Source: Bradyrhizobium sp. 190
GTDB lineage: Bacteria; Pseudomonadota; Alphaproteobacteria; Rhizobiales; Xanthobacteraceae
Length of the DNA stretch: 64,000 nucleotides
Reading direction: 5' to 3'
Assembly: GCF_023073415.1 (NCBI RefSeq)
Contig: NZ_JADPJL010000012.1
Location: 694,501 to 758,500 of the forward strand
Position numbers and translations under genes: made by a program. The notes beneath the pieces are model-generated. The model did no database searches and was not told the DNA's origin. It was given only the letters and a program-made list of their open reading frames with translations. Of the stretch, positions 25,204 through 32,589 are shown piece after piece (within the stretch, counting starts at the first letter, position 1; every line of letters begins with the position of its first letter).

Positions 25204-25617
25204 ATGGCCCGGCACATCGTCGCCCGCACGTCAGATATCCCGCCCGGCGGCAACAAGGTCTTTGGCGTCGAGGGCCGCGACATCGTCGTGTTCCACGTCA
25301 ACGGCGAATTCTTTGCGCTGCTCAATCGCTGTCCGCATGAAGGCGCGCCGCTGGAGAAGGCCGCCTGCGTTGCGCGGCTGACCTCGCCGGAGCCTGGAAT
25401 CTATCAGCGCTCCCGCGTCGGCGAACTCTTGCGCTGCCCATGGCACGGCTGGGAATTCGACATGCGCAACGGGCAATCGTATTTCGATCCGAAGCGCGTA
25501 AAGGTCCGTTCCTATCGTGTCGCGGTCGAGAGCGGCGAGGAATTGCAGAAGGGCCCTTATGTGGCCGAGACCTTTCCGGTGCACGTCGAAGACAGCTACG
25601 TCATCATCGAGGTGTGA
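25204..25617 (+). CDS. Rieske [2Fe-2S] domain protein
   Basis: A 137-residue protein whose cluster motifs CPHEGAPLE (about residues 44-52) and CPWHGWEF (about 79-86) hold the two Cys and two His of a Rieske centre. It is small and has no catalytic oxygenase domain or membrane anchor, so it is a ferredoxin-like electron carrier or a regulatory partner. ATG 25204 follows the second amidohydrolase by 17 bp, which makes an operon likely. The insertion between the two motifs (about 25 residues, with VARLTSPEPGIYQ) is longer than in ordinary Rieske ferredoxins. Confidence 0.88.
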   Translation: MARHIVARTSDIPPGGNKVFGVEGRDIVVFHVNGEFFALLNRCPHEGAPLEKAACVARLTSPEPGIYQRSRVGELLRCPWHGWEFDMRNGQSYFDPKRVKVRSYRVAVESGEELQKGPYVAETFPVHVEDSYVIIEV

Positions 25618-25623
25618 TGGTCC

Positions 25624-25716
25624 GTAGGGTGGGCAAAGGCGCGCAAGCGACGTGCCCACCATCTATCCGCGTCATCAGCCGGAAATGGTGGGCACGCGTC
25701 GCTTTGCCCACCCTAC
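25624..25716. repeat. GTAGGGTGGGCAAAG palindromic repeat, copy 1
   Basis: Begins GTAGGGTGGGCAAAG and ends CTTTGCCCACCCTAC, with an inner pair GTGCCCACCAT / ATGGTGGGCAC. The same element occurs at 31097-31183 and 37424-37513. Each copy lies at a gene end, and this one overlaps the last bases of the TetR gene. A folded transcript could act as an mRNA 3' structure. Confidence 0.9.
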
Positions 25717-26333
25717 GACTTGCCCGGGACGACGGGGAGCATCAACCCATCGACCATCGCGCGCACGATGGTTGCAATTTCCTTCCGCAGCGCCTCGACC
25801 GGCACCGCGATCAGCTTCTGTTCAAGCCCGAGCAGCACCATGCCGTGAGCGGCCGAGAAAAGACTGCGTGCCGTCACGCCGAGTTCGGGCGGCGTTCGCG
25901 CCGGAAACAGTTCGGCGAGCGGACGATAGATATGGCGGAACAGATCCATCTGCTCGCTAATCGCCCATTCCGGAACGGGCTTGCCCGGCGCCATGCGATG
26001 TTCGAACAGCGCGCGCCATAGTTCGAGATTTTCCGCGGCGAAATCGCAATAGGCGACCGCGATGCGCACCAGCGTGTCGCGATGAGAGGCGGGGTCCTGC
26101 GCTTCTGCGGCGGTGAGGGCAGAATCCAGCCGCGCAAGCGTCCGCGATCCCACCCGCAGGATGAGTTCGTCCATATCCTCGACGAGATTATAGACCGCAC
26201 CGTTGGCAACGCCGATGTCCCGCGCCAGCTCCCGCGTCTTCAGACCAGCCAATCCGCCCGCGGAGATGCTTCGCTCCGCTGCCAGGATCAGGTCTTCTCG
26301 GAGTTTTTCTCGTCTTTCCAATGTCTTGGACAT
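25713..26333 (-). CDS. TetR-family transcriptional repressor
   Basis: A 206-residue TetR regulator. The DNA-binding domain covers about residues 10-57: AAERSISAGGLAGLKTREL, then DIGVANGAVYNLVEDMDELI as the HTH and following helix; the C-terminal ligand domain is of a common WHG-like type (LELWRALFEHRM). It is divergent from a pspA-yiaA operon, and the 104-bp region between them holds three 13-bp palindromes that are good operator candidates, so it probably represses both directions. The start ATG 26333 lies just inside the first operator side. The signal that releases it is unknown. Confidence 0.92.
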   Translation of the reverse strand: MSKTLERREKLREDLILAAERSISAGGLAGLKTRELARDIGVANGAVYNLVEDMDELILRVGSRTLARLDSALTAAEAQDPASHRDTLVRIAVAYCDFAAENLELWRALFEHRMAPGKPVPEWAISEQMDLFRHIYRPLAELFPARTPPELGVTARSLFSAAHGMVLLGLEQKLIAVPVEALRKEIATIVRAMVDGLMLPVVPGKS

Positions 26334-26348
26334 TATTTACCAATTTCT

Positions 26349-26419
26349 TGAGCGTCGCTCAAAATAATTCTTGAGCAACGCTCACGTTGATGCTACAACT
26401 GATTCATGAGCAGTGCTCA
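26349..26419. promoter_or_regulatory. Triple TetR-type operator array
   Basis: Three copies of the perfect inverted repeat TGAGC-N3-GCTCA: 26349-26361 (spacer GTC), 26372-26384 (spacer AAC) and 26407-26419 (spacer AGT). The first two are 23 bp apart centre to centre, the second and third 35 bp. All lie between the divergent tetR and pspA-like starts. Five-base arms with a 3-bp spacer fit a TetR dimer. Binding is inferred from position and symmetry. Confidence 0.75.
26371..26399 (+). promoter_or_regulatory. Putative promoter of the pspA-yiaA operon
   Basis: TTGAGC (26371-26376) and TACAAC (26394-26399) stand 17 nt apart. The -35 element lies within the second operator and the expected start site falls at the third, an arrangement suited to repression. 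Weak consensus match, inferred. Confidence 0.35.
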
Positions 26420-26437
26420 TAACACAGGGAGCTACCA

Positions 26438-27133
26438 ATGTTCAAAACTGTTTTGACGCTCTTCCGGGGCAGCGTGGCTGCCGCGGGAGAAGAACTGGAA
26501 GACCGCTCGGCCCTTCTCATTCTCGACCAGCAGATGCGCGATGCGGCTGCGGCCGTCGAACGTTCCAAGCGCACGCTGGCGCTGGCGATCGCAGGCGACC
26601 AGCAGGAGGGTCGCCGGCTCGACGCCACCAACGCCCGGATCGCCGATCTCGAAGTTCGCGCCACCGCAGCACTTGATGGCGGCCGGGAAGATCTCGCCCG
26701 CGAGGCGGCGCAATCGATCGCCAATCTCGAGGCCGACCGCGATGCCGCGATGACCGCGCGAACCCTGTTCGCGTCCGAAATCACGCGCATGAAGCGGCAG
26801 GTCGCCGGTGCCGAGGCGCGCATCACCGAGCTCGATCGCGGCCGTCGCATCGCCCGCGCGTCGGAAGCGGTTCGCAATCTTCGAAGGGGCGGCGTCGAAG
26901 CCGCGCGTCCCTACGAATCCACGCTGCCGGAAGCGGAGAACACGCTGAAGCGCCTGCGCGAACGGCAGATCGAGGCCCAGGCCGCCGCCGACGCCCTGAT
27001 CGAAATCGATGCCGCCAGCGGACCGCAGGCGACCGCCGAAAAGCTCGCCGAACAGGGCTTTGGCCCACGGCTCAAATCAACCGCGGACGACGTGCTCGCG
27101 CGGCTGAACGCCAAACGCACGCAAGCTGCCTGA
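26438..27133 (+). CDS. pspA: PspA/IM30 family protein
   Basis: A 231-residue, almost entirely helical and charged protein of the PspA/Vipp1 family, which binds stressed inner membranes and keeps them sealed. The N-terminal MFKTVLTLFRGSVAAAGEEL is the amphipathic membrane-binding helix region; long coiled-coil stretches follow (about 25-190), including ILDQQMRDAAAAVERSK. Length agrees with E. coli PspA (222). There is no PspF, PspB or PspC gene nearby; control is apparently by the divergent TetR protein instead. ATG 26438 follows CAGGGAG. A two-helix membrane protein gene follows 44 bp downstream. Confidence 0.85.
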   Translation: MFKTVLTLFRGSVAAAGEELEDRSALLILDQQMRDAAAAVERSKRTLALAIAGDQQEGRRLDATNARIADLEVRATAALDGGREDLAREAAQSIANLEADRDAAMTARTLFASEITRMKRQVAGAEARITELDRGRRIARASEAVRNLRRGGVEAARPYESTLPEAENTLKRLRERQIEAQAAADALIEIDAASGPQATAEKLAEQGFGPRLKSTADDVLARLNAKRTQAA

Positions 27134-27177
27134 AACTGAATTTGATCGATTAAACCCATATCAAACAGGAGATTATC

Positions 27178-27453
27178 ATGAACCAGAACGTCCAACCCCA
27201 CAGCGGTGCCTGGGTTACCTTCACCTATGTTTCATTTTCCGCCTCGGCCTTCATGGTCGCCGTCGGCGTGTTCTTCCTGCCGCTCGATCTCTGGATCAAG
27301 GGCTACCTGGCGATGGGCATCGTCATGCTCGTGCAGTCCTGCGTCACCCTGGTCAAGACCGTGCGCGACATGCACGAGAGCGGCAAGATGGTGAACCGCA
27401 TCGAGGACGCCAAGGCCGAGCGGTTGCTGATGGAAGTTTCCAAAGCTGCTTGA
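27178..27453 (+). CDS. yiaA: YiaA/YiaB-type two-helix inner-membrane protein
   Basis: A 91-residue protein with two membrane segments (about residues 12-35 and 42-62, the second GYLAMGIVMLVQSCVTLVKT) and a soluble tail NRIEDAKAERLLMEVSKAA. This is the YiaAB helix-pair family, often found beside pspA homologues in alphaproteobacteria and of unknown biochemical role. AGGAG precedes ATG 27178. Operon with pspA is likely. A copy of its last third is found 880 bp further on. Confidence 0.85.
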   Translation: MNQNVQPHSGAWVTFTYVSFSASAFMVAVGVFFLPLDLWIKGYLAMGIVMLVQSCVTLVKTVRDMHESGKMVNRIEDAKAERLLMEVSKAA

Positions 27454-27476
27454 TTTCAAGGCCGCGTAGTTTCCAA

Positions 27477-27540
27477 GGCCGCGTAACCTGTGACGCGGTG
27501 CTGGCGAAGGCGGGCGGCGGGTGCGCTCAGCACCCGCCGT
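27477..27540 (+). repeat. GGCCGCGTAACCTGTGACGCGG unit, copy A
   Basis: Starts GGCCGCGTAACCTGTGACGC and runs into a strong hairpin GGCGGGTGC-GCTCA-GCACCCGCC (27516-27538) without a T-run. The same unit recurs at 28054 and 28346. It follows yiaA directly and may end or stabilise its mRNA. Confidence 0.8.
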
Positions 27541-27619
27541 CCGTCGGCGGCCAGGCATGATCGAGAAATCGCTGCAGTCCGGTTTCGCGTCGGAAGACTT
27601 AAAGGAAGGATCGACTTCA

Positions 27620-28039
27620 ATGAAACGACCCGTGGTGTTTCTTCTGCTGGGACCTTCGCTGGTCGCGCTCGCGGTGTGGATGGTTGCTGCTGCCATCGCG
27701 GGCCGGATCGACGATAGCTTCGTTGGCGTATGCGCGATAACGGCCTTTCTGCTCACGTTGCCTGTATCGTCGATTGCCGGGCTCATGGACGGGTATCTTG
27801 CACGGGGCTTGCCGACGCTGTTGAGGGCATCCCTGACCGCGGCCTTCGGCATGACGATTGCCATCGGATTGATTCTCGCCCTGTTCGCGATCATTTACTC
27901 ACCGACGGTGCCGACAGAGGTCATGAACGGCGCACTCTGCGCGGGCTTCTTCCTGCTGCTGCCAATGGGCTTGTGCTCGCTGTTGTCGAATGATGACGGC
28001 AACCGGCAACGGCATTCGATTGAACCGGCCTGCGCGTGA
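27620..28039 (+). CDS. Small membrane protein of unknown function
   Basis: A 139-residue protein with about four membrane segments (residues 4-27, 32-55, 70-95 and 105-125; for instance VFLLLGPSLVALAVWMVAAA). No family is recognised. The frame is open further upstream, but ATG 27620 with AAGGAAGGA 9 nt before it begins right at the first helix (MKRPVVFLLLG). It lies between two copies of the yiaA-associated repeat unit, on the same strand as pspA-yiaA, so it might belong to the same stress locus. Confidence 0.7.
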   Translation: MKRPVVFLLLGPSLVALAVWMVAAAIAGRIDDSFVGVCAITAFLLTLPVSSIAGLMDGYLARGLPTLLRASLTAAFGMTIAIGLILALFAIIYSPTVPTEVMNGALCAGFFLLLPMGLCSLLSNDDGNRQRHSIEPACA

Positions 28040-28053
28040 AGGCGGGATGTGAC

Positions 28054-28110
28054 GGCCGCGTAACCTGTGACGCGCGGCGCTAGCGAGCGCGGACGGCCGT
28101 TTGCTGTCAT
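28054..28110 (+). repeat. GGCCGCGTAACCTGTGACGCGG unit, copy B
   Basis: Shares GGCCGCGTAACCTGTGACGCG with copies A and C, then diverges (GCGCTAGCGAGCGCGG). It is followed at 28134-28146 by GCATCGTTTACCC, which recurs after copy C at 28446-28457, so copy B and its downstream DNA form one duplicated unit with copy C. Confidence 0.7.
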
Positions 28111-28203
28111 GAATCATTTGACGCGGCCGCTAAATGCATCGTTTACCCTTTCACAACCTAAAGATGATCGAATCATAGCCCATTAACTGGCGCGGGCGCA
28201 GAA

Positions 28204-28338
28204 ATGTCGGGCGGATCAGGTTGCGGCGCGGCTATGACCAAGATAGTTCGCGACGTGCATGAGAGCAGCCGCTTTGTGAACCGCATCGAGGATGCCAAGG
28301 CCGAACGGCTGCTGATGGAAGTTTCCAAGGCTTCGTAA
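28204..28338 (+). pseudogene. Duplicated 3' end of yiaA
   Basis: A 44-codon frame (ATG 28204) whose last 34 codons, from the ATG at 28234, read MTKIVRDVHESSRFVNRIED and AKAERLLMEVSKAS. This matches the last 35 residues of the YiaA protein at 27178 (TLVKTVRDMHESGKMVNRIED and onward), while both membrane helices are missing. The stop and the following GGCCGCGTAACCTG repeat are duplicated along with it. It is best seen as a remnant of a second yiaA copy; a tiny expressed soluble peptide is possible but unsupported. Confidence 0.7.
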
Positions 28339-28345
28339 TTTCCAA

Positions 28346-28410
28346 GGCCGCGTAACCTGTGACGCGGTGCTGGCGAAGGCAGACGGCGGATGCTTCGGCA
28401 TCCGCCGTTT
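28346..28410 (+). repeat. GGCCGCGTAACCTGTGACGCGG unit, copy C
   Basis: The closest match to copy A (GGCCGCGTAACCTGTGACGCGGTGCTGGCGAAGGC is shared in full) and, as there, it directly follows a yiaA end. It includes the terminator described separately. Confidence 0.8.
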
Positions 28411-28411
28411 T
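28384..28411 (+). terminator. Rho-independent terminator with UUCG loop
   Basis: Perfect 10-bp stem CGGCGGATGC / GCATCCGCCG closed by the stable tetraloop TTCG (28394-28397) and followed by TTTTCCT. It would end transcripts that come through the pspA-yiaA locus and the yiaA remnant. Confidence 0.85.
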
Positions 28412-28536
28412 CCTGTCTTACCGGAATGTTTGACGTCACCAACACATCGTTTACCCTCCTGCCACCGTAACGTGTCGCACTCATGGCTCCTTAATGGGCC
28501 CGGCGCACAAATCCGGACCGAGTGCGGGCAAGTGGC

Positions 28537-29586
28537 ATGGCGTTTATCTCGAGAGGCAATTCGGCGATCCGTCATGCGTTGGGGCAGGTCCGCTCCGCGG
28601 CCGGACGTCTGGGCGGCTATGGCGTGTTCTGGCTGAAGGCGCTGCGTCAGCCGACCATCGATCTTACCATTCGCACCCATGCCGGGCTGATCACGCGCAT
28701 TGTCGAAACTCCCGGACTATCGCTTTCCGAAGCTGAACTCGGCGAACTGGTCGCGCAATTACGCGTCGTGGCCGCCAAAACGCTGCCTGAGGAAAGCCTC
28801 ACCTACGGCATATTCTCCGGCGACCGCGAACGGTTGTCACGCGCCATTGTCACGCTGATCTCTGAGGAAGTGACCGGACGGCCGATCGCCTTCAACGCGC
28901 TGTCAGTGATGGAGGTCGAACTCGACGGGGAACCTGCGGAAGTCACCCATCTCGGTCTTGTCATGATTGATCCCGACGAGCGTGGGCGGGGGCTGTCCTG
29001 GGTCCTCTATGGCCTGACGGCGCTCGTTCTCTTTGCCCGTGACGGGTTGCGTCCGAAATGGATTTCGAACGTCACCCAGGTGCCATCGGTCGTCGGCATG
29101 GTCAGCCAGACCTTTTCGGATGTCTTTCCGTCGCCGCATCCGGACTCACGCCAAAGCTTTGCACATCTGCAACTGGCGCGCAGCATCATGTCGCGTCATC
29201 GCGCCGTATTCGGCGTGGGTGATGAGGCCGGCTTCGATGAAGCCCGGTTTGTCATCACCAATGCCTATACCGGCGGATCGGACGCATTGAAGAAGACCTT
29301 CGAAGTCGCGCCAAAACATCGCGACGAGCAATACAACGCGTTTTGCGCCCGTGAGCTGGACTACGCCAGGGGCGACGATGTCCTGCAACTCGGCCGCATC
29401 GACCTTGCGGGCGCGCGACGCTATCTCCTGAGCGAAGTGCCCTCCGGTTCGCTGCCGGCACTGCTCGCAACCGGCACCGCGCTGGCCCTGCAGCGGCTGG
29501 TGCTTCCCGCCGTTCACTGGATGGACGATACGCGGCCCTTCGGTATCTTGCGGCCGCGGACGCCGGGAAATGGGAACGGCCCATGA
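28537..29586 (+). CDS. Unknown protein with GNAT-like motif, paired with a membrane protein
   Basis: A 349-residue soluble protein with no family I can name with confidence. Around residues 145-165 THLGLVMIDPDERGRGLSW resembles the acetyl-CoA-binding strand and helix of GNAT acetyltransferases (the R-G-x-G loop), followed by SNVTQVPSVVGMVSQTF. The N-terminal part contains LKALRQPTIDLTIRTHAGLI. No catalytic proof. Start taken at ATG 28537; a GTG at 28522 is possible. Its stop overlaps the next start (ATGA), so the two proteins are translationally coupled and probably function together. Confidence 0.75.
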   Translation: MAFISRGNSAIRHALGQVRSAAGRLGGYGVFWLKALRQPTIDLTIRTHAGLITRIVETPGLSLSEAELGELVAQLRVVAAKTLPEESLTYGIFSGDRERLSRAIVTLISEEVTGRPIAFNALSVMEVELDGEPAEVTHLGLVMIDPDERGRGLSWVLYGLTALVLFARDGLRPKWISNVTQVPSVVGMVSQTFSDVFPSPHPDSRQSFAHLQLARSIMSRHRAVFGVGDEAGFDEARFVITNAYTGGSDALKKTFEVAPKHRDEQYNAFCARELDYARGDDVLQLGRIDLAGARRYLLSEVPSGSLPALLATGTALALQRLVLPAVHWMDDTRPFGILRPRTPGNGNGP

Positions 29587-30782
29587 CGCCGGGAATGATC
29601 GCCGATTCCATCGTCAACCTGTGCGGCGCGATTGGCCTTGGCGTCGCCATGGCCACGCTCTACCGGCGTGATCCCAGGAGCCCGCTGACCCGGCGCCTGC
29701 TGGTTGCGCTTGGCATCATCGCGTTGCTGTTCCTTGTGCGGGGGACAGCGTGGTGGAGCGGCAGCGGGGTGCTTGACAACCTGTCGATGATCCCGGCCGC
29801 GCTGATCCCGCTCGGCGCCTTGCTCGTCACCGAAGGGATACTGCGGCGTCATGCCCCGCGCCCGGCCAAGATCGCCATTCTGACCGGCGGCATCGCGCTC
29901 GGTCTCGCCGGCGCTGTCGGATCGGAGCGTTTTGCTGCGCCTTTTGCCATGCTGCTCGTCTTGTTCCAGCTTGGCGGCTTTGCAATTTGCGCCTGGCTGC
30001 TGGCGACGCGCGACCGGACCACGCTGATGGCGTCCGAGAATACGAGCATCGGCCGCCTCGCCGTCGGCGCCGTCCTCGTCATTCCCTTCATCGTCACCGA
30101 TTTCAGGGTGTTGATGCCGGATATCCCGGTCAGGCTAGGGGCATTGGGGGCGCTGCTGGTTGTTACCGCGATCCTGATCGCGGAACGCGGCGCGGAGACG
30201 CAGCGTCAGGCGCTTCTGATGACGGCGTTGCGGCTGTCGAGTTCGGCGCTTCTCGGTATTGCCGCGGCGTTTGTCGCGCCGGATGTCGATGCGGCGCAGG
30301 TCATGCGATTTTGCGCCATCGCGATCGCGGGCGTTCTCACCATTGGCTTGATGGTGGACGCGCTGCGCGCCTACTTCGAATCGCAGGTGCCCGGCGTTCT
30401 CAATTCCGTTGCGGCGTCGCCGGCCCGAACCCGCGACGCGCTGATCGCGGAACTCGCGCGTCACCCGATCTTCGAAAGCGCCCGGCGCTACCGTGAGGGT
30501 GAACTCCAAGCTTACGACCCGCCGCTGCTGCGCGATTTCCTGTCGGCCCGGCGGGTGTTACGCCGCCCCGACGCGCCGTGGGGGCAGGAATTGTCCGATC
30601 CTGCCGTCGAGCGCGTCGTGTCGCTGCTGGCCGCCAACAGCGCGACACATCTCATCGTCCTGTCGCATGATCCGATCGACATCATCGCGCTTGCGGTTCC
30701 CGTGATTTCGGCCGATCCGGCCACGGAAACGGCGCTGGCGCTGGTGCGGCGCCTGCTGGCGCTGACGCCGGAGACCATCTGA
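29583..30782 (+). CDS. Polytopic membrane protein with cytoplasmic tail, unknown function
   Basis: A 399-residue protein. The first 260 residues contain about eight hydrophobic segments (for example LLVALGIIALLFLVRGTAWW, AKIAILTGGIALGLAGAVG and LGALGALLVVTAILIAERG). The remaining 140 residues are soluble (PARTRDALIAELARHPIFES onward) with no recognised domain. The architecture resembles a membrane sensor or transporter subunit whose output is the C-terminal part. It begins inside the stop of the GNAT-like gene (4-bp overlap), so the pair forms one unit. I do not recognise the family. Confidence 0.75.
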   Translation: MTPGMIADSIVNLCGAIGLGVAMATLYRRDPRSPLTRRLLVALGIIALLFLVRGTAWWSGSGVLDNLSMIPAALIPLGALLVTEGILRRHAPRPAKIAILTGGIALGLAGAVGSERFAAPFAMLLVLFQLGGFAICAWLLATRDRTTLMASENTSIGRLAVGAVLVIPFIVTDFRVLMPDIPVRLGALGALLVVTAILIAERGAETQRQALLMTALRLSSSALLGIAAAFVAPDVDAAQVMRFCAIAIAGVLTIGLMVDALRAYFESQVPGVLNSVAASPARTRDALIAELARHPIFESARRYREGELQAYDPPLLRDFLSARRVLRRPDAPWGQELSDPAVERVVSLLAANSATHLIVLSHDPIDIIALAVPVISADPATETALALVRRLLALTPETI

Positions 30783-30875
30783 CATTTCGTCGCGCAAATT
30801 TTCTTGCCCGACTTACGAAATGCATCGTGATTGTGATAAGACCGCCGCCGTAACGGTTTATGACGGGGCAGGTCG

Positions 30876-31082
30876 ATGTCGAAGCAAGCCATGCGCGAGG
30901 AGGCCGAGCGCCTGATCCGCGAGACGATGGAAAAGAAGGCCCTCGTCGTCAAGCAGGGCAATACCAGAATCGAGGCGGTCTGCGGCAAGTGCGGCGCGCC
31001 GAACCGCGTCCAGGCGGAGAAGGGCGCAACTCGAGTCAAGTACGTCTGCAAGCAATGCGGCGACAAGCAGGTGACGCTGTAA
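30876..31082 (+). CDS. Small zinc-ribbon protein
   Basis: A 68-residue basic protein with two CxxC knuckles, VCGKCGAPNR (about residues 36-45) and YVCKQCGDKQ (about 56-65), spaced as in a zinc ribbon. The N-terminal 30 residues (MREEAERLIRETMEKKALVV) form a charged helix. It may bind nucleic acid or protein, but nothing more can be said. ATG 30876 follows GGGGCAGG. It lies 93 bp after the membrane-protein gene on the same strand and just before a palindromic repeat. Confidence 0.75.
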   Translation: MSKQAMREEAERLIRETMEKKALVVKQGNTRIEAVCGKCGAPNRVQAEKGATRVKYVCKQCGDKQVTL

Positions 31083-31096
31083 GAATTCGCGGTTTG

Positions 31097-31183
31097 TAGG
31101 GTGGGCAAAGCGAAGCGTGCCCACCATTCCTTGCGGAGTGCGTGATGGTGGGCACGGCGCAAGCGCGCCTTTGCCCACCCTAC
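31097..31183. repeat. GTAGGGTGGGCAAAG palindromic repeat, copy 2
   Basis: Outer arms GTAGGGTGGGCAAAG / CTTTGCCCACCCTAC with inner GTGCCCACCAT / ATGGTGGGCAC, between the convergent zinc-ribbon and SDR genes. Same family as 25624 and 37424. Confidence 0.9.
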
Positions 31184-31186
31184 GAA

Positions 31187-32038
31187 CTACGACTCCTTCA
31201 CAAACCTCGCGAACGCCTCCGCATAATCCGGATGCCAGCGCGACAGCGCGGGACGATTTTCCACGATATCGCCGGCAGCCCACAGCATGCGCCGTTCGTC
31301 GAGTTGCCTCGGCACGTCATTGTCCGGGCACAGGATGTAAAAATCGCCGGCATCGATGCGCGCGATCATGAAGTCGACGGTCTGCTCGGCCGTCCAGGCG
31401 CCGGGCGGCTTCTCGGTGCGGCCCCGCGCGGTCAGCGCGGTGAAGACGTGACCGGGGATCATCAGATGCGCAGTGATCCTGCAGCCCGGTATGTTGCGCA
31501 ATTCGTGCTGCAGCGCCTCCGTCTGCGCCTTCACGCCGGCCTTGGAGACGTTGTAGGCGGGATTGCCGGGCGGCGTCGTGATGCCCTGCTTGGAGCCGGT
31601 GTTGATGATGAGGCCGGGCCGTCCGCGTTCGACCATGTGGGCTGCAAACGCCTGCGTGCCGTGAATCACGCCCCACAAATTGACCGCGAGAATGCGCTGC
31701 CAGTTCTCCAGCGGGCCAAAACTGTTGCTGTCAGGGCCGATGCCGGCATTGTTCATCAGGATGTCGGTGCCGCCGAACCGCTTTTGCACCGCGGCTTCCA
31801 GACCCGCGATCTCATCGAAGCGGCTGACGTCGACCGAGGCCGTCATGATATCGGCAGCGCCGCCCTTCGCGACGGATGCGAGCCTTGCGCCGGCTTCAGC
31901 AAGCCGCTCGGTGCCGATGTCGGCGATGCAGACCTTCATGCCGATGGCGGCGAAATGTGTCGCAGCCGCGAGTCCGATACCGGACGCACCTCCAGTGATC
32001 ACGGCGACATTGTTCGGCGACATGGCGGGATGGGGCAT
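31187..32038 (-). CDS. Short-chain dehydrogenase/reductase
   Basis: A 283-residue classical SDR. The NAD(P)-binding TGGASGIGLAAATHFA lies at residues 15-30, NNAGIG near 96, and the catalytic Ser-Tyr-Lys in INTGSKQG and YNVSKAG (about 146 and 162-168). The Asp at the end of the second strand (CIADIG) favours NAD over NADP. The substrate is unknown. ATG 32038 has AGGAAA upstream. It runs in the opposite direction to the zinc-ribbon gene and follows the ModE-like regulator gene on the same strand. Confidence 0.9.
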   Translation of the reverse strand: MPHPAMSPNNVAVITGGASGIGLAAATHFAAIGMKVCIADIGTERLAEAGARLASVAKGGAADIMTASVDVSRFDEIAGLEAAVQKRFGGTDILMNNAGIGPDSNSFGPLENWQRILAVNLWGVIHGTQAFAAHMVERGRPGLIINTGSKQGITTPPGNPAYNVSKAGVKAQTEALQHELRNIPGCRITAHLMIPGHVFTALTARGRTEKPPGAWTAEQTVDFMIARIDAGDFYILCPDNDVPRQLDERRMLWAAGDIVENRPALSRWHPDYAEAFARFVKES

Positions 32039-32102
32039 GTAAAGTTTCCTGGACTGCTTGGGACCTCAGTGCGTCCAGTTATCGCATACTTTCCGCCTGT
32101 TA

Positions 32103-32483
32103 TCAGCCGGCGCGTTTCTTCGCCCGGCCGATATCGGATCGCAATGCCTGCAATTCCTTGCGCGCCGCGCTTGTGGCGGTGCGCTCGATCTTGCGGTAGC
32201 GCGCGACCAGCGAGCGGCCGAACGGCGTCAGCACCGCGCCGCCGCCGTTCTTGCCGCCGGTCTGCCGCTCCACGGCGGCCTGACGGCAGATGCGGTTAAT
32301 CTCGTCGACCAGATCCCATGCCCGCTTGTAGGACATTTCCATGGCCCGGCCGGCGGCGGAAATCGAGCCACTTCGATGGATCGTTTCGAGCAACTCGATC
32401 TTGCCGGGACCGATACGCCCCCCTGCGTCGATATCGATGCGGACGCTGAGCGAAGGATGGGGCTTGCCGTTCGGTTTTTGCAT
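32103..32483 (-). CDS. ModE-type winged-helix regulator lacking the molybdate domain
   Basis: A 126-residue protein that is only the N-terminal DNA-binding half of ModE: GPGKIELLETIHRSGSISAA followed by GRAMEMSYKRAWDLVDEINR is the family helix-turn-helix, and TGGKNGGGAVLTPFGRSLV is the wing. The TOBE/MOP domains for molybdate binding are missing, as in many short members, so metal sensing is unproven. ATG 32483 is used; a GTG at 32498 is an alternative. The basic C terminus (RAKKRAG) is notable. No mod transport genes adjoin. Confidence 0.88.
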   Translation of the reverse strand: MQKPNGKPHPSLSVRIDIDAGGRIGPGKIELLETIHRSGSISAAGRAMEMSYKRAWDLVDEINRICRQAAVERQTGGKNGGGAVLTPFGRSLVARYRKIERTATSAARKELQALRSDIGRAKKRAG

Positions 32484-32589
32484 GGAAGATGTGCTCACTC
32501 GCTTCGACGCTACACGTTGCGCCCCAAACCTTTTACGAACAAGCTGAAGCGGTTACATATCCGTATCAACACGGGGTTCTGGAATAGAC

